A stretch of DNA of 64,000 nucleotides, from contig NW_024105087.1 of NCBI RefSeq assembly GCF_003945595.2, positions 2,361,001-2,425,000 on the forward strand. The letters are read 5' to 3'. A model generated the notes under the pieces. It saw nothing but the letters and a program-made list of their open reading frames with translations. It ran no database searches and was not told the origin of the DNA. Positions 1 through 11,670 of this stretch are shown piece by piece; position 1 is the stretch's first letter; each line of letters begins with the position of its first letter. A program made the position numbers and the translations under genes. The stretch comes from Pipra filicauda. Taxonomy: Eukaryota > Chordata > Aves > Passeriformes > Pipridae.

Positions 1-1236
1 GCCCTTTGGCCTTCCTGTCCTCATCACAGATGCTCAGAGGACAGCTGATCTGCAGGAAAGAGAGGTGAGAGGTGTAGTGAGCTGCAAAGTAGGTGCGCTG
101 GGGACTCTCCACAAAGCTCTGGCTGAATTGAGCCCTGTGGGGCTCAGGTACTTACCACAGTGAGGCTGAGTCACCAATAGAGGCTTCTGAAATCCACAGT
201 TTTAATCTGAAGAGCAAAGCATACAGAAAGGAAACTATAAATCCTAATGAATGGCTGCTTTGAGTATGGATTAGACATTGCTAGCAATATGCCACTGTTT
301 ATAGCACATCATTAGCCTGCAAGAGCTGTAGCGGTTGAACTTTTGTGTTTGTTTCAAAAGTGCCACAGTACAACATTTTAGTCTTTCTGCTGCAGTAACC
401 ACTGGTTGTTACAAATCCCTTCATGAATGCATTATGGAAAACTGGGGCAGAGTTCTTCACTAGCTAGCCAAGTGCATGCCTGCTGGGGCTTTGTACTAGG
501 AAACAGTGAATAATGTTTTTAAAGCCAAAGTACAGTAGAAACCCATTTTACACACATAAGCATGTTGCACAAGACTAATATTCATTGAAGTTCCCTGCTG
601 GTATGTGAAACTTATATCAGTATGCAATGCAGAACTTATACTTCAGGTGTTCCTTTAAGTGGGTTCATTCTTATTTCATTTCACCTGTTAGTGTCCTCAA
701 AATAACTTACCTCTGTAAGTCTATTATTTTCTTGAGTATTCATTTAAAAAGGTCTCATTGTTCTTTTCTCTATGGTCCGGGGCACAGAAAATGCCTCTAA
801 GGAGAGGCAGCACACATTTAGTTTTGCTCTGTTTTACTTACTGGTATTATTGCAGGCAGAAAATCTTCCTGTTTGACATCCTCTGACACCCTACATGGCT
901 ACAGGTTGCACCATGTTCAGCAACGTCTCCAAAGGGATTAAAATCTTTGCATTTTTAGCATAACAAAAAATAGTGAGACCTGATGGGTTTGAGGGGGAAT
1001 CCCTGGAGTTGGGACCCAATCCATCTACCAAGTCTAGACACTTCTACAGAGACATAGTGGATAAGCTTGTGCCTCTAACTTTTGCTTCATTGAGGAGACA
1101 AGAGGTATTAATGACAGCAATTATGCATTCTCGGTTAATTTAAGGCATGACAATATAAGAGACCATAAGTAATTATATTATTGGAGAAGTTTGTTAATTT
1201 TATTCGGTACTTAGGAGTTTAAGGCACCGATTAGAA

Positions 1237-1256
1237 AACTGATCATATGATCAGTT
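1237..1256. repeat. Perfect 20-bp palindrome
   Basis: AACTGATCATATGATCAGTT equals its own reverse complement over all 20 bases and has no spacer. It contains two TGATCA sites around a central CATATG E-box-type hexamer. The symmetry breaks at the flanking A on each side. It lies in AT-rich unique DNA. It could be a dimeric transcription-factor site or chance; nothing nearby identifies a function. Confidence 0.8.
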
Positions 1257-2001
1257 AAATAGTAACTCATTGAAAACCCTTGGAAAAATTAGTTGACATA
1301 GTTATTTTTAAGAAGAAGGATAAAACAGCACTGTTTTAATACTGTTGCCTATAAAACATGTAGGTGGTTGAATGATAGAAAAAGCAAGGAATTTGTTACT
1401 CTATGGTTTTTACATTCTTGGGTCAATTTAAAATTGAGTGCGGAAGTTGTTGCTCTTCCTTTTCACCACTCCATGTGGTTTTACTCCTGCTGTCCAGCTA
1501 AGAAAAGAGAGCAAATGACAACATTTTTTTTAAGAGAAAGGAACAAATAAATAGAAACTCAGGCATTGTCTTTTACAAATGTAAAGGCAGCAAAACAAAA
1601 GGGAATTGAAAAGTATGAGGAAGAAAGAAGAGTAAGGAAAAAGGATTCACGTCTAACAAAGGAAGGGGAAGCAAAAACAAGAAGTGTGAAAACAAGTAGC
1701 CCCAGAACAGCCTAGCTGTCAATATTTATTTTATCATCTCAATATCTGAATCTTACAAATAGTTACCCATTTGCATTACACATACATATTCTGTCTCTTT
1801 TATAGGAAACAACTACTGAAAACCCTGATGACTGATGCAGGTTTCATATTTTAAGCCTGCGTTCTTGTCCACTAAATAAACAAACTAAGTGATTTAGAGA
1901 ATGAGTGTAGAAAAACAACTACAGTTGTGGCTACAGGCAAGGGAGGAGCTAAATATCACTTCATTATCTTTTGAATCATACACAGAATTTAGTTCTTTCC
2001 C

Positions 2002-2020
2002 TTTTTTTTTTTTTTTTTTT
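2002..2020. repeat. T19 homopolymer
   Basis: An uninterrupted run of 19 T. No recognisable retroposon body or target-site duplication adjoins it, so I call it a simple mononucleotide repeat rather than the tail of a minus-strand retrocopy. Confidence 0.9.
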
Positions 2021-3587
2021 AAACCATCTCTCCAGGCCCATAATGATAATAAAAAATTAATAAAAAGAAGCTTAAAAAGAAAACTCTGTTGGCCAACTGT
2101 ATTGGACAGCTAGGATCAGTAATGTATAGTAGAAATTATTTCTCTGGAAATGTATAAGTTGGAGAAACACTATTTAAGGCAAAGAATCCAAAAGAAATAT
2201 AGTCAAAACCAGCATAAGTTTTCCAACCACTGGAGCAGCACTCCTGTGCCGGGTTCTAGAACATCATCCCATTACCTGCAGATGATGTAAACACAGTGTT
2301 TGGCCTGAGACATTTCAAACTTCTGAATGACCCAGAAAGCCGGATATGTTCATTCAGGGGCACATAGTATAGTTCTCCACTATTGAAAATCCATGTTGTC
2401 CAGGTGCAGTAAAACATACTAGTAGCAAAGCAGTGGCAGATGCCAATAACTTTTGCAAAACTGACCCGTTTTTGCTACTGATCATAAGTAGATATGCAGG
2501 ACTCTTCTTCTATCACTCCTGCTAAAGGCAAATTTGAGTCAGGATTGCAGAGAAAACTGGTTTCTCATTAACCCATTTTACCTGTCACCTAAGAGACTTG
2601 TGATATAAAATATTACTTGAGCTTTTTAAACAAATAACTGTAATTTCCATTTAATTGATTTTTGACCTCACACTGCAATTATTCAACGTTAATTTATCTC
2701 AGGATAGAAGAACAGCAATTGCATGTAAACTGAATGATGCTGTAAAAAGATATGTGCACAGGAGAAAGACTGCATTTATTATGTCAGCTTACATTTGCAG
2801 AGTACACAGATGAATGTTCTCTTTTTCTGCAATGTAATTATCAAAAGCAACTACATTCACAAGAAATACTTCGAGAAACACATGGAAGTTGGTGCTACGC
2901 AAAGCATAAAAATCCTTGTTTGAAAGCAATTCTATTTCTCTGTTTTTAGGACTGGTTTTTTATTATTTATTACAAGACCCAGGAGCGTGCTTGGAATTTT
3001 ACAGAGCAACAAGCAGTAACAGGTCCCAGCCCTGAGCAGCATACAACCCAGGAGAAAGAAAATTAAGAAAACAATAATGCACAGGAGGCCAAATTTTATT
3101 CTTTGCCTGAAACAACAACAGTTTAAGAACAAGGTAGTTCAAATTCTGTCCTTGATATTCAATCCATGATTTTGGATGAAAATCTTCTGGTAATCATTCA
3201 TAATCATCCAGGTTGTCTTCCTGATCTGAATATGTCGCTATTATGCTGATTATGAGGTATATTAATCACAACTGCTATCACTGTTATTACTTTCCAGGGC
3301 ATAACAATCTATATTGCAGTGTTGCATAAAGATTTTTTTCATTATTATTGAACCCACACTATTGTAAAATGCAGAGAACTACAATTTCCTTAATTAGGAT
3401 ATGGAGGGAGTTTGGCTTCTGCAGAATAAATAGGAGAAGAAAGAGAAGATGGACAGTGACAGTCTTGAGTTTCTGCTCCTCCAAGTGCAGAAGAGTAGTC
3501 AGTGTTACTTAAGAAAAGCATTATTTACCTATTGAATAAAGTGTAAGTCACTCCTCCAGACTGTGAGCTTTCCTGATTTTATGTCAT

Positions 3588-3606
3588 GTGTGACGTTAGG
3601 TCACAC
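3588..3606. repeat. Short inverted repeat with CRE-like and AGGTCA half-sites
   Basis: GTGTGAC and GTCACAC form a perfect 7-bp inverted repeat around the 5-base spacer GTTAG. The middle reads TGACGTTAGGTCA, which combines a TGACGT (CREB/ATF-type) core with an AGGTCA (nuclear-receptor-type) half-site. Those site identities come from general knowledge of the motifs. Function here is inference only. Confidence 0.45.
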
Positions 3607-4394
3607 TACAGGAATATGTTTTCTTTTTAACATTTCTTCAGTGAAGAGCTTGAAAAACAAAGCTTTGTTGCAAAAGAGTGAAAAAACCCACTAAATTCAA
3701 CTACATAAATCATGGTCCCGACTTGAACAAAATCTTTTAAATTAACTGATAAAGAATTCAGTGATACTCTTGAAATCAGATGTCTGTCACAAGCCCATAA
3801 TCTCTTTGTAGTGGGGTTGAATTTGTAGAATGGAAATTGCAGGCATAGTTGAGAACTGACCTTGATGCTCAGGCACTGCCAATATCCCATTTTCAGATTT
3901 ACTACCACTATGACAACTATCATAGCGTGTGTACTGGTGAGGAGAAGGCTGTATGCAAGGCACTTCATTCAGCCTTCCCCTTTCAGCTCCTCTCAGGAAA
4001 TTAGCTGCACAAAAGGTTCCCACATCTTATATTACCACTGCAAGTGGAGGCAGAATATAACAAGAGCTCTTGCAATTTGCCTCCTATATTTAACAAAGAG
4101 GCCAGGGTCAATTTTACCCACACTGACCAATAATATACTGTTTAACTGCAACTTCTCTGTCTGCGTGCTGGATGTGATTCCCTGACCTTGTGCTTATAAC
4201 ATTCACATTTGGAGTACCTTGGTTTGGGGTTAGAATGTTCTTGGAACTCTGTGAAGCATGAATTATCCCAGTAATGATAGTAGAGGAAAGCATCCAAGGG
4301 AAACATGAGCTTGTGAGAGCTAATAATGCCACCTGCACTGACTACAGCCTGCCTGAAAGAAGCTTTCCATTAGTGGTCCATAAGCACGACAGTG

Positions 4395-4448
4395 GTCAAG
4401 CGCTTGACATTTACAGCTCCCACTACATTTATATCCAAGGATATAAAT
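4395..4448. repeat. Two adjacent palindromes
   Basis: GTCAAGCGCTTGAC (4395-4408) is a perfect 14-bp palindrome. Nineteen bases on, ATTTATATCC (4427-4436) and GGATATAAAT (4439-4448) form a perfect 10-bp inverted repeat with a 2-base spacer. A third, CAAGAGCTCTTG, lies upstream at 4061-4072. No repeat family is recognised around them. Confidence 0.7.
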
Positions 4449-5799
4449 ATGGGAGGTTTATGTTTGTGTTAAGGGAACTGCTTCAAGGAAACTAAAGTCT
4501 GACCATGAAGCAAACATGGAGAATGTAGATATATCTTGTTGAAAATGCTGTTTTCTGTAGAATAAGAAATTCCAACAAAACCAGTGATAAATACAGTACA
4601 GGTGTTCATAGGTCAGGTCCTCAGAGAAGGGGGATTGGAGAACAAAGCTGGGTTGCGGTGTCTCATAACTTCTGTAACTTTCTGAAGAATCAGCTCATCT
4701 GTCTCTTCAAGTATTTAAAAAATGCATCCTGCTAACAATGATGTATAGAACAGAAATAAAAGTTCTCTAAGGAATTTTTTTTTTTAGCACAGAGAAATAT
4801 ATAAGGTGCTAAATATTTCACAGCAAGTCAGGAAGATCAATGAATAGATTTATAACAAACATTCATCTAGGAAATCATTCATCAGTGATACATGGGGATG
4901 TAGTTACCACTAAAGAGGACAGCCAGCTCAAAAACAGGACATGCAGTGGACAAAATTAAGTCACAGAATACCATCGTGGATATAGAAGAGAAATGAAGGT
5001 TGCCAAGAGATGGCAAATGGATGTGATCACAGCATTTACCTGGACAAGATATATGAGCGAAGTACAAGGCAGAGAAAAATGGTAGTAGCTCTCTTACTCC
5101 ACCAGTTGCCTTCTATCAGCGACTGCTACTATTAATATGTTGCTATCTATGTTATCCATAATCAAAGTTTTATATTTTCAGTTGATTTGCAATTGCAGAT
5201 AGAGCTTCTGTGTAAAAAAGAAATGTGCTCTCATTAGCAGTGTTGAGAATATGTTGTGGCAGAGCTTTGCAAAGAGAATTGCTGCTGGGCTTCCAGTGTA
5301 GTGCTGCTGCTGTAGCAAAGCAGTGAACTAATGTATTAATTCCTGTTTTGAAATATTCTCCATGGGATCACTCATAAAACACAGACCTTGTTTGCACAAG
5401 GAACAGAAATAGGTAACAGTCATCTGCCCTGAATCTCTGCATACTTCACAAAACTACACATACGCTGTTCTCTCTGTGCTGCTGTTTACTAGATGAATAA
5501 TCATAGTCTGCTGGTATAAGTCCATATATGATTACTGACAAATTTACAGAGGAAAGGAGAGAAAGAAGTGGAGACTTGATGGAATGACAAATGGGATTCA
5601 GCGGCTCAGAAAGTGTCAGTTGCTTTTCAATTATATCAGCTGATCAAATCAGGTGTATTATATCCTTGGACAAAACTTGGCTGTCTTGTCTAGATATGAG
5701 GAATAAAGAAAAAAAATGAAGAGTTCTTCCTTGGATACTATTAATTACATACAGATGCATGTGTATGTGCATATATATAATTGTACTGTATCCTATCCT

Positions 5800-8700
5800 C
5801 AGAGCTGCTATCAGTCTGGTTCCAGATGTGCTGACTAGGAAGCTAGTGCAGATCTAGATATAGCCACCAAAAGACAAATCCCATGGTCTCATTAACATGC
5901 TCAAGTTAAAAGCACAGAGGGAATCCACAGAACTAGATTTCCTTCTTTGTTTCCTTCAAAGAGCTAAAAATAAAGCAACCCGTAGTCAATGAATGCCTGA
6001 GAAATATAACTGTAAAAGAGAGTTTGGTAAAGTAACTCTATGAATAAAAGCTCTCTTGAGCTAATCCAGTAATGACTGAGTGCAAGTGAACAGGTCAGGA
6101 AATATGACTACGAATAGGTCTGGAGGTAAATATGTCTGGCTGCCCTCCTGAACGTGATGTGAGACGACTGAGTGACTGATTCAATATGTCTGAGCACGAG
6201 TAAAAGAGCATACTGATCTAATATGACTGCAAGGATAAAAGATCATGTGTGTGAACGATTATCTCACTGACTCTACAAGTAGAAGATGAGGCAAAATGAC
6301 AGGAGTAAGTGAAGGAAAATAGGAACATCTGAAATGCAGAAAACAGTGACGAAAATAGTTGCTGGTGGTCCATTGCTGGTAATCAATGGAAAATCCAAAT
6401 TTACAATTGACTTATATGTAGGATGGAAGCGTACTGCTGAGGGCATGAATTTGCCAAGCCCTGCACCTGGCTTATCCCAAAGATCCAACAAGTTAAATTG
6501 TGACATGAAGAGTAATTGCAAAGAATTCTTACTATTGAGAGGACTTTCTTAAATAGAGTGTCCCCTGACTTCTCTTAAGTGACTTTATAAAAAGGACATA
6601 TGCAAAGGGCCAGGTCTTCCAGACATGCTTGCAGAATAATAGGAACACTTTTTGAAGAGGAGTGGGGATAGAATACCTCTTTCTGCTAGGGACCTACTAA
6701 ATTTATAAGTTCATCTGTTCATTAATATATATTTAGTTTCAATTTTTCTAGGTAATGTAAGTGACCTTATTCTTTTTTGCTCTTTCTTGAACAGTTTCTT
6801 GTGTGTGTGGGTGGAGGATATTAAATATGGTTATAAAATACCACTTCATTCATTTTCGTCAAAGATTTTGTACTCTGTTGCGTGAGGAGAATTACAGCAC
6901 AAGGTATAGCAGCAGCAAATAGAATCCTCTAGCACAGCTGTCTACCTGAGTAAAGTGCAAAGTATGGTTCACAAGATGACTTGTCTACCCAACAGATTTA
7001 ACAAGACCAGAATAGCTGAAGTATCATAACTCTCAGCATGCAGTTACTCCAAGTAAAACTAGATTCGTGCCCTGTATGTAAATGTAATGGTATAATTACC
7101 TTAATATCAATCTATCCTCCGTCCATAGGTTTTACAACACTACAACCACAATAAAATAAATGCACAAACGTGTGTATGTGTGTATCTGTTCGTCTTTCCA
7201 CCTCAGTATAAAAACAGAGTTAGTAAGTAAATATCTGAGATATCCCTGCTCTTTGCAATTTGTAACACTCATACACAGACTTTATCCTCTGCAGTTTCTT
7301 TAATCTTCAAGTTGGTAAGAATTAGGTACTTTCCTTCCAAGTTCTTCAAAAATTTTATATTTATTTTAGTCTAATTTTTTCTTGCAGCAGCAGCTTTCAA
7401 TATTTTGTGAACTATTGACTGTTTCAGATTATTAAAATATGCTATACATCCTTTTCAAGTATGAAAAACAAAAAATCAACTTCTCTTATTGTGATTCCCT
7501 TTAGATGTCATTAGCGTGTTCAGAAATCACAGAAATACAGATATTCATATACGTTTACTTCTCTTCCATTGCCATCTGAAAGGGGGGATGGAGTAGGCTA
7601 CAAACATAATTTGCTTGGTACTTCAGATCATTGTTTTGCTGAAGACCTAAATGGATGGAAGAAAATTCTTCCTGACACAAGACAGTGGCATGTTCTCAGA
7701 ATGAAATATAGCAAGAGCAGTGGAAGTTACATACACAAAACCTTCTGTTGTTGTCATAAATTGATAATAATGTCATTTGAGGTGGGAAGGTTATCCTTAT
7801 CTCTGGGGTATAAACAGTGTGTTTCTGCTGATGAAAGGATTATGAAATTTGAAAAGATAAGCAATCATAAATTTAAAATTATAATATTGTTTCCAATATT
7901 AGGCAAGAGGCAGCTACTCTCTGAGTAGCTTTTTGGACCTGCTACAAATGTTATAAACAGGCACAATAACAATGACACAGGAATACATTTTAAAATCACT
8001 TTACACCACTTTTTCCCCCTTTTGCTAACTCTCAATTAATATACCAGCATAAATTCATAATACAAAAAGACCTCATCTTGAGACTGTAGGAAAAATGGAA
8101 ATTTGTATTTCCAGTCAGGTTGTACAAGTTTCCCTTGTTTCTGCCCCTTTCAAGTCAAGGACATTTTAGTATATTTTAATAATTGTCCCTTTTCTCAAAA
8201 TTGTGGCATGAGTGTTTTCTCCTCTCTCTATGTTTCACACCCTTCTGAGGGAAATGCACATTTGTTCCTGATCAAGCCCATGAGAAACTTTGGGCATAGT
8301 TCTGGACTGCTGCATATTTAAATTCATGAGAAGGAGTCTGAAAGCAGCTGGGTTGCAAAGTTAGACCTGTGTTGGGTCCATCCTAAAGGTGCAAGTTCAG
8401 TAGCACCAGCTGCAACTTGAGCAGCCCATGCAGAAAGCTCTCTATGGCTGTTGCAAGCAGAGTTGCCTGGTCCCAGTGTGGACCACGAAATTACTCCTCA
8501 GTCCCGGGGGAACTACTATTCACCATCCCACCAGCCTCTGGGGATGTTTATCTGAGTGCCCTCAGGCCATTCTCATTTCATCCCCAGCATCTTGGGCTGT
8601 CATTCTCACCCTTTCCTGAATCCAGATACCCAAGGACAGTCTCCAAAGGTTCCTTTCTAAAGCATCATAATGCATTGTGCTTGTGCAATAGTGACTCATC

Positions 8701-10588
8701 TCGCTTCTGAGAAACCTATCTCTGCTCTACTGCAACCCAAAAAAATGAAGTCAAATGTCAGCTGACCGTGATCAACTTAAAAAAGCTTGCAGATGCCCTT
8801 AAGAGAGACTCATAAAAAGAAACTAGGAAGTCCTTTAGGCAAAATAAAGCATATCAGTTGACTTATCTCTGTCAATAATATCAAAAGCCACTTACTAATT
8901 TATTCTGCAGCAGGGTGTAGGCAGAGATAGTCCTCCTCCTGTCGGTTACCACTTCTGTCCCTTCAGTGAGCGCGTTGCATTTGCAGCAATTGCAGACTAA
9001 TCCCATGCTGGTGGGGGTTATACCTCTGTCAGAGAGCACAGGAATGACACAAAGATAGACTGAAGTGGGGGCGAGGGTGGGAGAGAGAATGAAGAATAAA
9101 AGTGCTTTAATTCACAATTATTTCATTGTGTACGGTTTGAAAAAACTCACACCAACTCCATAATGGACAAGGACTGCTTTAGGAATAGAAATTATTCCAT
9201 TGTCATATTCATGAGTCAGTGAAGAAGACAGAAATACAGGAGCAATAAAATGTAAGGGGCCTTGTGATTTCATGATTAGGTTTTATATTATGATTGTGGC
9301 AAGCTGCTGTTTAATGGACAGATTTTCCTTCCACTTAAGTCAATGGGTCTTTTCTGCTGATTTCAGTGTTATAGATTCTCAACTTGCTCTTCACTTATTT
9401 GATGATTTTAGATTTTATATGTCTGTCAATTGGTGTTTCAGCAAGTTCTTGGTGATCCATCAAAAAGTCCAATAGGCTTTTACCATCCTGTCAGCTATTT
9501 TATAGCCTTCCTTTATCTTAAAATATCCAAGTTCACAAATAATAATTTTCTCTCTCCCTCTGTTGACTGTGGGGACCCTTATAACAAATTTTAAATAAAA
9601 CTGTGCGGTTCTGTTAGAACTCAATCTGGGGAGAAAGCAATTTTGTCACATTGCCTGGGACTTTTCCCTCTGTCTCTTGTTCTCCTTGATGATCTTACAG
9701 GGAAAATAATTTATGAAACATTAAGAGTCACAACAAGCCCTCAGAGATGCAAAGGAGGACTGGGACTAGCAATTAGACACCTCATTATATCAATGTAACT
9801 AATCACAGAGGTAGCTTTCCTTCACCAGCAACAAGACATGACCAGAATTGTTGAGATTGCGGGTCCAACATCTTAAATCCTGACAACATCTGTTCTGACT
9901 AACAGTATCCTTATGGATAGTCTGTTGCCTATCCAATAGCAGTTAGTTTAAGAGAAAGCAGACTTTCGACCTACCACTATAGTGTGTGATGTCTTTTCTT
10001 TGGATGTTAGCAACATCTGCAAAGAGGTCATGAAATCAGCTTTAGGACATTCTTGTATTTGAGTACTGTAAATGCAGAAAACATTTCGGTATTCCAGTTA
10101 AAGTTTTGTAAAAGTAGCTCAATGCAAATGATGTTGAAATAGCATTCAGTTTCCTTTCTGCTGTGACTTAACCATGCTTTGTCAAAAATGAGACTTTTGA
10201 AGGCTTCTTATTGTTTGTGAAAGTCCTGTGACAGAAATGGTACTTAGTGGTATTTTTCTGAAAAAATATACTAAAGGGTATTGCTCCTCTTGTTTGTTTA
10301 TTAATAACTGTTTCTGGACTGTGAAGTTAGGAGGAGACAAAGAGTGAGCGCCATATCTAGACTGAAATCCACCTAAGACTGGTGATGATGAGGTTTAAAA
10401 GAAGTGCAGAACTGAAGAACTCAATCTGACATATTTTTTTTCTGCTATTTTAATGAATGACATCAAACTCACTGAAACTTTTTGTTCTTTTCCATACCAG
10501 GATTAGATAAGTTTTAATTTGGGCTAGTTAACATATATGAATGATGCAGTATAAAAAACCTGTATCCAACAGGTCATTTTGCAAACAA
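5800..10588. other. Unique AT-rich noncoding DNA, no gene recognised
   Basis: No exon, RNA gene or transposon is recognised. Open frames such as 7569-7928 (119 codons) and 8417-8710 (97 codons) carry no motif and overlap other frames. The segment at about 6.07-6.31 kb holds a loosely repeated AATATGACTG-like word, listed separately. The rest appears to be ordinary unique sequence. Confidence 0.6.
6070..6316 (+). repeat. Weak spaced repeat of an AATATGACTGAG-like word
   Basis: Variants of AATATG(A/T)CTG recur near 6070, 6100, 6129, 6183, 6220 and 6294, several followed by a GCAAGTGAA- or GAGTAAAAG-like tail. Spacings are about 30, 29, 54, 37 and 74 bases, so the period is irregular. It may be a very old, decayed minisatellite, or chance word enrichment. 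I cannot align full units with confidence. Confidence 0.3.
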
Positions 10589-10772
10589 GTTGCCCAGAGA
10601 AGCTGTGGATGTGTTCCAGACCAGGTTGGATAGGGTTTTGAATAACCTGGTCTAGTGGAAAGTGTCCCTGCCCATGGCAGGGGGGTTGGAACTAGATGGT
10701 CTTTAAGGTCTCTTACAACTCAAACCATTCTATGATTCTTTGATTCTATAATTCTATGATTCTATGATTCAA
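10589..10772 (+). mobile_element. CR1 LINE 3'-end fragment, sense orientation
   Basis: This is the 3' untranslated end of a chicken-repeat-1 (CR1) non-LTR retrotransposon, severely 5'-truncated as is usual for CR1. It opens with TTGCCCAGAGAAGCTGTGGA, runs through GTCTAGTGGAAAGTGTCCCT and CCATGGCAGGGGGGTTGGAA, and ends in the family's octamer tail (repeated ATTCTATG/ATTCTTTG). Compared with the usual avian consensus, a short segment just after GCTGTGGATG appears to be missing. No coding part of the element is present, so it cannot move by itself. Typical CR1 insertions have no clear target-site duplication, and none is seen. Confidence 0.95.
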
Positions 10773-11580
10773 TGGTTAAGCAAAACACAGTAGAGTTTGC
10801 AGGACTAGCACGTATAAAAATGCACTCTAGGTAGCCTAGAATTTCAGTTGAGAGAAGCTACAGCAAAGGACTTGTCCAGTGACCATAGACCTTCTGTGGC
10901 CTTTACTGGAAGCTGCTGTGGGACAGACTCTTCACAAACTTCCCCAGGTAAAAGCAGTCTGGGGTAAAAACAGTGGAAGTCTGGAAAAACAGTGGTAATC
11001 ACATCTAGGAGGCCTGGCACATAGGTGAATGAGGGGTTCCACAAATTTTTTGAGGTTTAAGAGTATAATTTGAGGCTTAAGAGTATAATTTGAGTGTGAT
11101 TTGAGTATTAACAAATACTTTTTAGTGCCATTTTTGAAGTAGGTTATTGAAACTATTCTCCACTCCTTGAGGGTCTTGTAGTATAGTCACTTAGATAAGA
11201 TAGATGGTACCTATAGCTGCACTTCACTTGGGGAATAATTAGTAGCATTCAGGTTCCAAAAACTGAACTCACCACTTCAACCCCTGCCAAAAGCCAGGGG
11301 CTAGATAGGGAGTCTGGGAAAACACTGCTCATGAGCAGGAAATTTCATCAAAAGGAAAGATCTCTCTTGGGAACATCTGCATACTGCAGCTCTCTGGGCT
11401 TCTCAGGGTGACCTTCAAACATTTGTATGATGTGGAGAGATCTCTCTAGTGATGCAAGATTTATTCAGTACTTTTTCTACTTACTATAAATGTTTTCCTC
11501 AATGAAGAGGGAGAGCCACCACTCTCACACTCTTGTAACATTTTTGGGTTTAAATGTACAGCCGAGCATTACTTCTAGGG
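10773..11580. other. Noncoding DNA between two CR1 fragments
   Basis: Unique sequence apart from the tandem repeat at 11050-11108. Overlapping minus-strand frames at 10844-11114 are short and motif-free. Confidence 0.6.
11050..11108. repeat. Tandem repeat, 20-bp unit, about 2.5 copies
   Basis: TTGAGGTTTAAGAGTATAAT (11050-11069) is followed at once by the same unit with one T-to-C change (11070-11089), then by shortened partial units beginning TTGAGTGTGAT and TTGAGTATT. The near identity of the first two copies suggests a recent local duplication. Confidence 0.85.
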
Positions 11581-11670
11581 GAAGATGATCCTATCCATGG
11601 CAGGAGGGTTGGAACTAGATGGTTTTAAAGCTCCCTTACAGCTCAAGCCACTTTATGATTCTGTAACTCT
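11581..11670 (+). mobile_element. CR1 LINE 3'-tail fragment, sense orientation
   Basis: A short CR1 3' end. It contains CCATGGCAGGAGGGTTGGAA, then CTAGATGGTTTTAAAGCTCC and CTCAAGCCACTTTATGATTC, a diverged form of the octamer tail. It has the same orientation as the fragment about 0.8 kb upstream but starts further 3' and carries different substitutions. It is therefore probably a separate insertion rather than a broken continuation. Confidence 0.85.

Larger units (their letters stand above)
1..5800. other. Unique AT-rich noncoding DNA, no gene recognised
   Basis: I see no exon, RNA gene or recognisable transposon here. The open frames (the longest is 113 codons, minus strand near 3.6-4.0 kb) overlap one another on both strands and show no domain. 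A 19-T run lies at 2002-2020 and an 11-T run at 4775-4785. Three short palindromic sites are listed separately. The stretch could be intergenic or part of a long intron; the sequence does not settle which. Confidence 0.6.
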
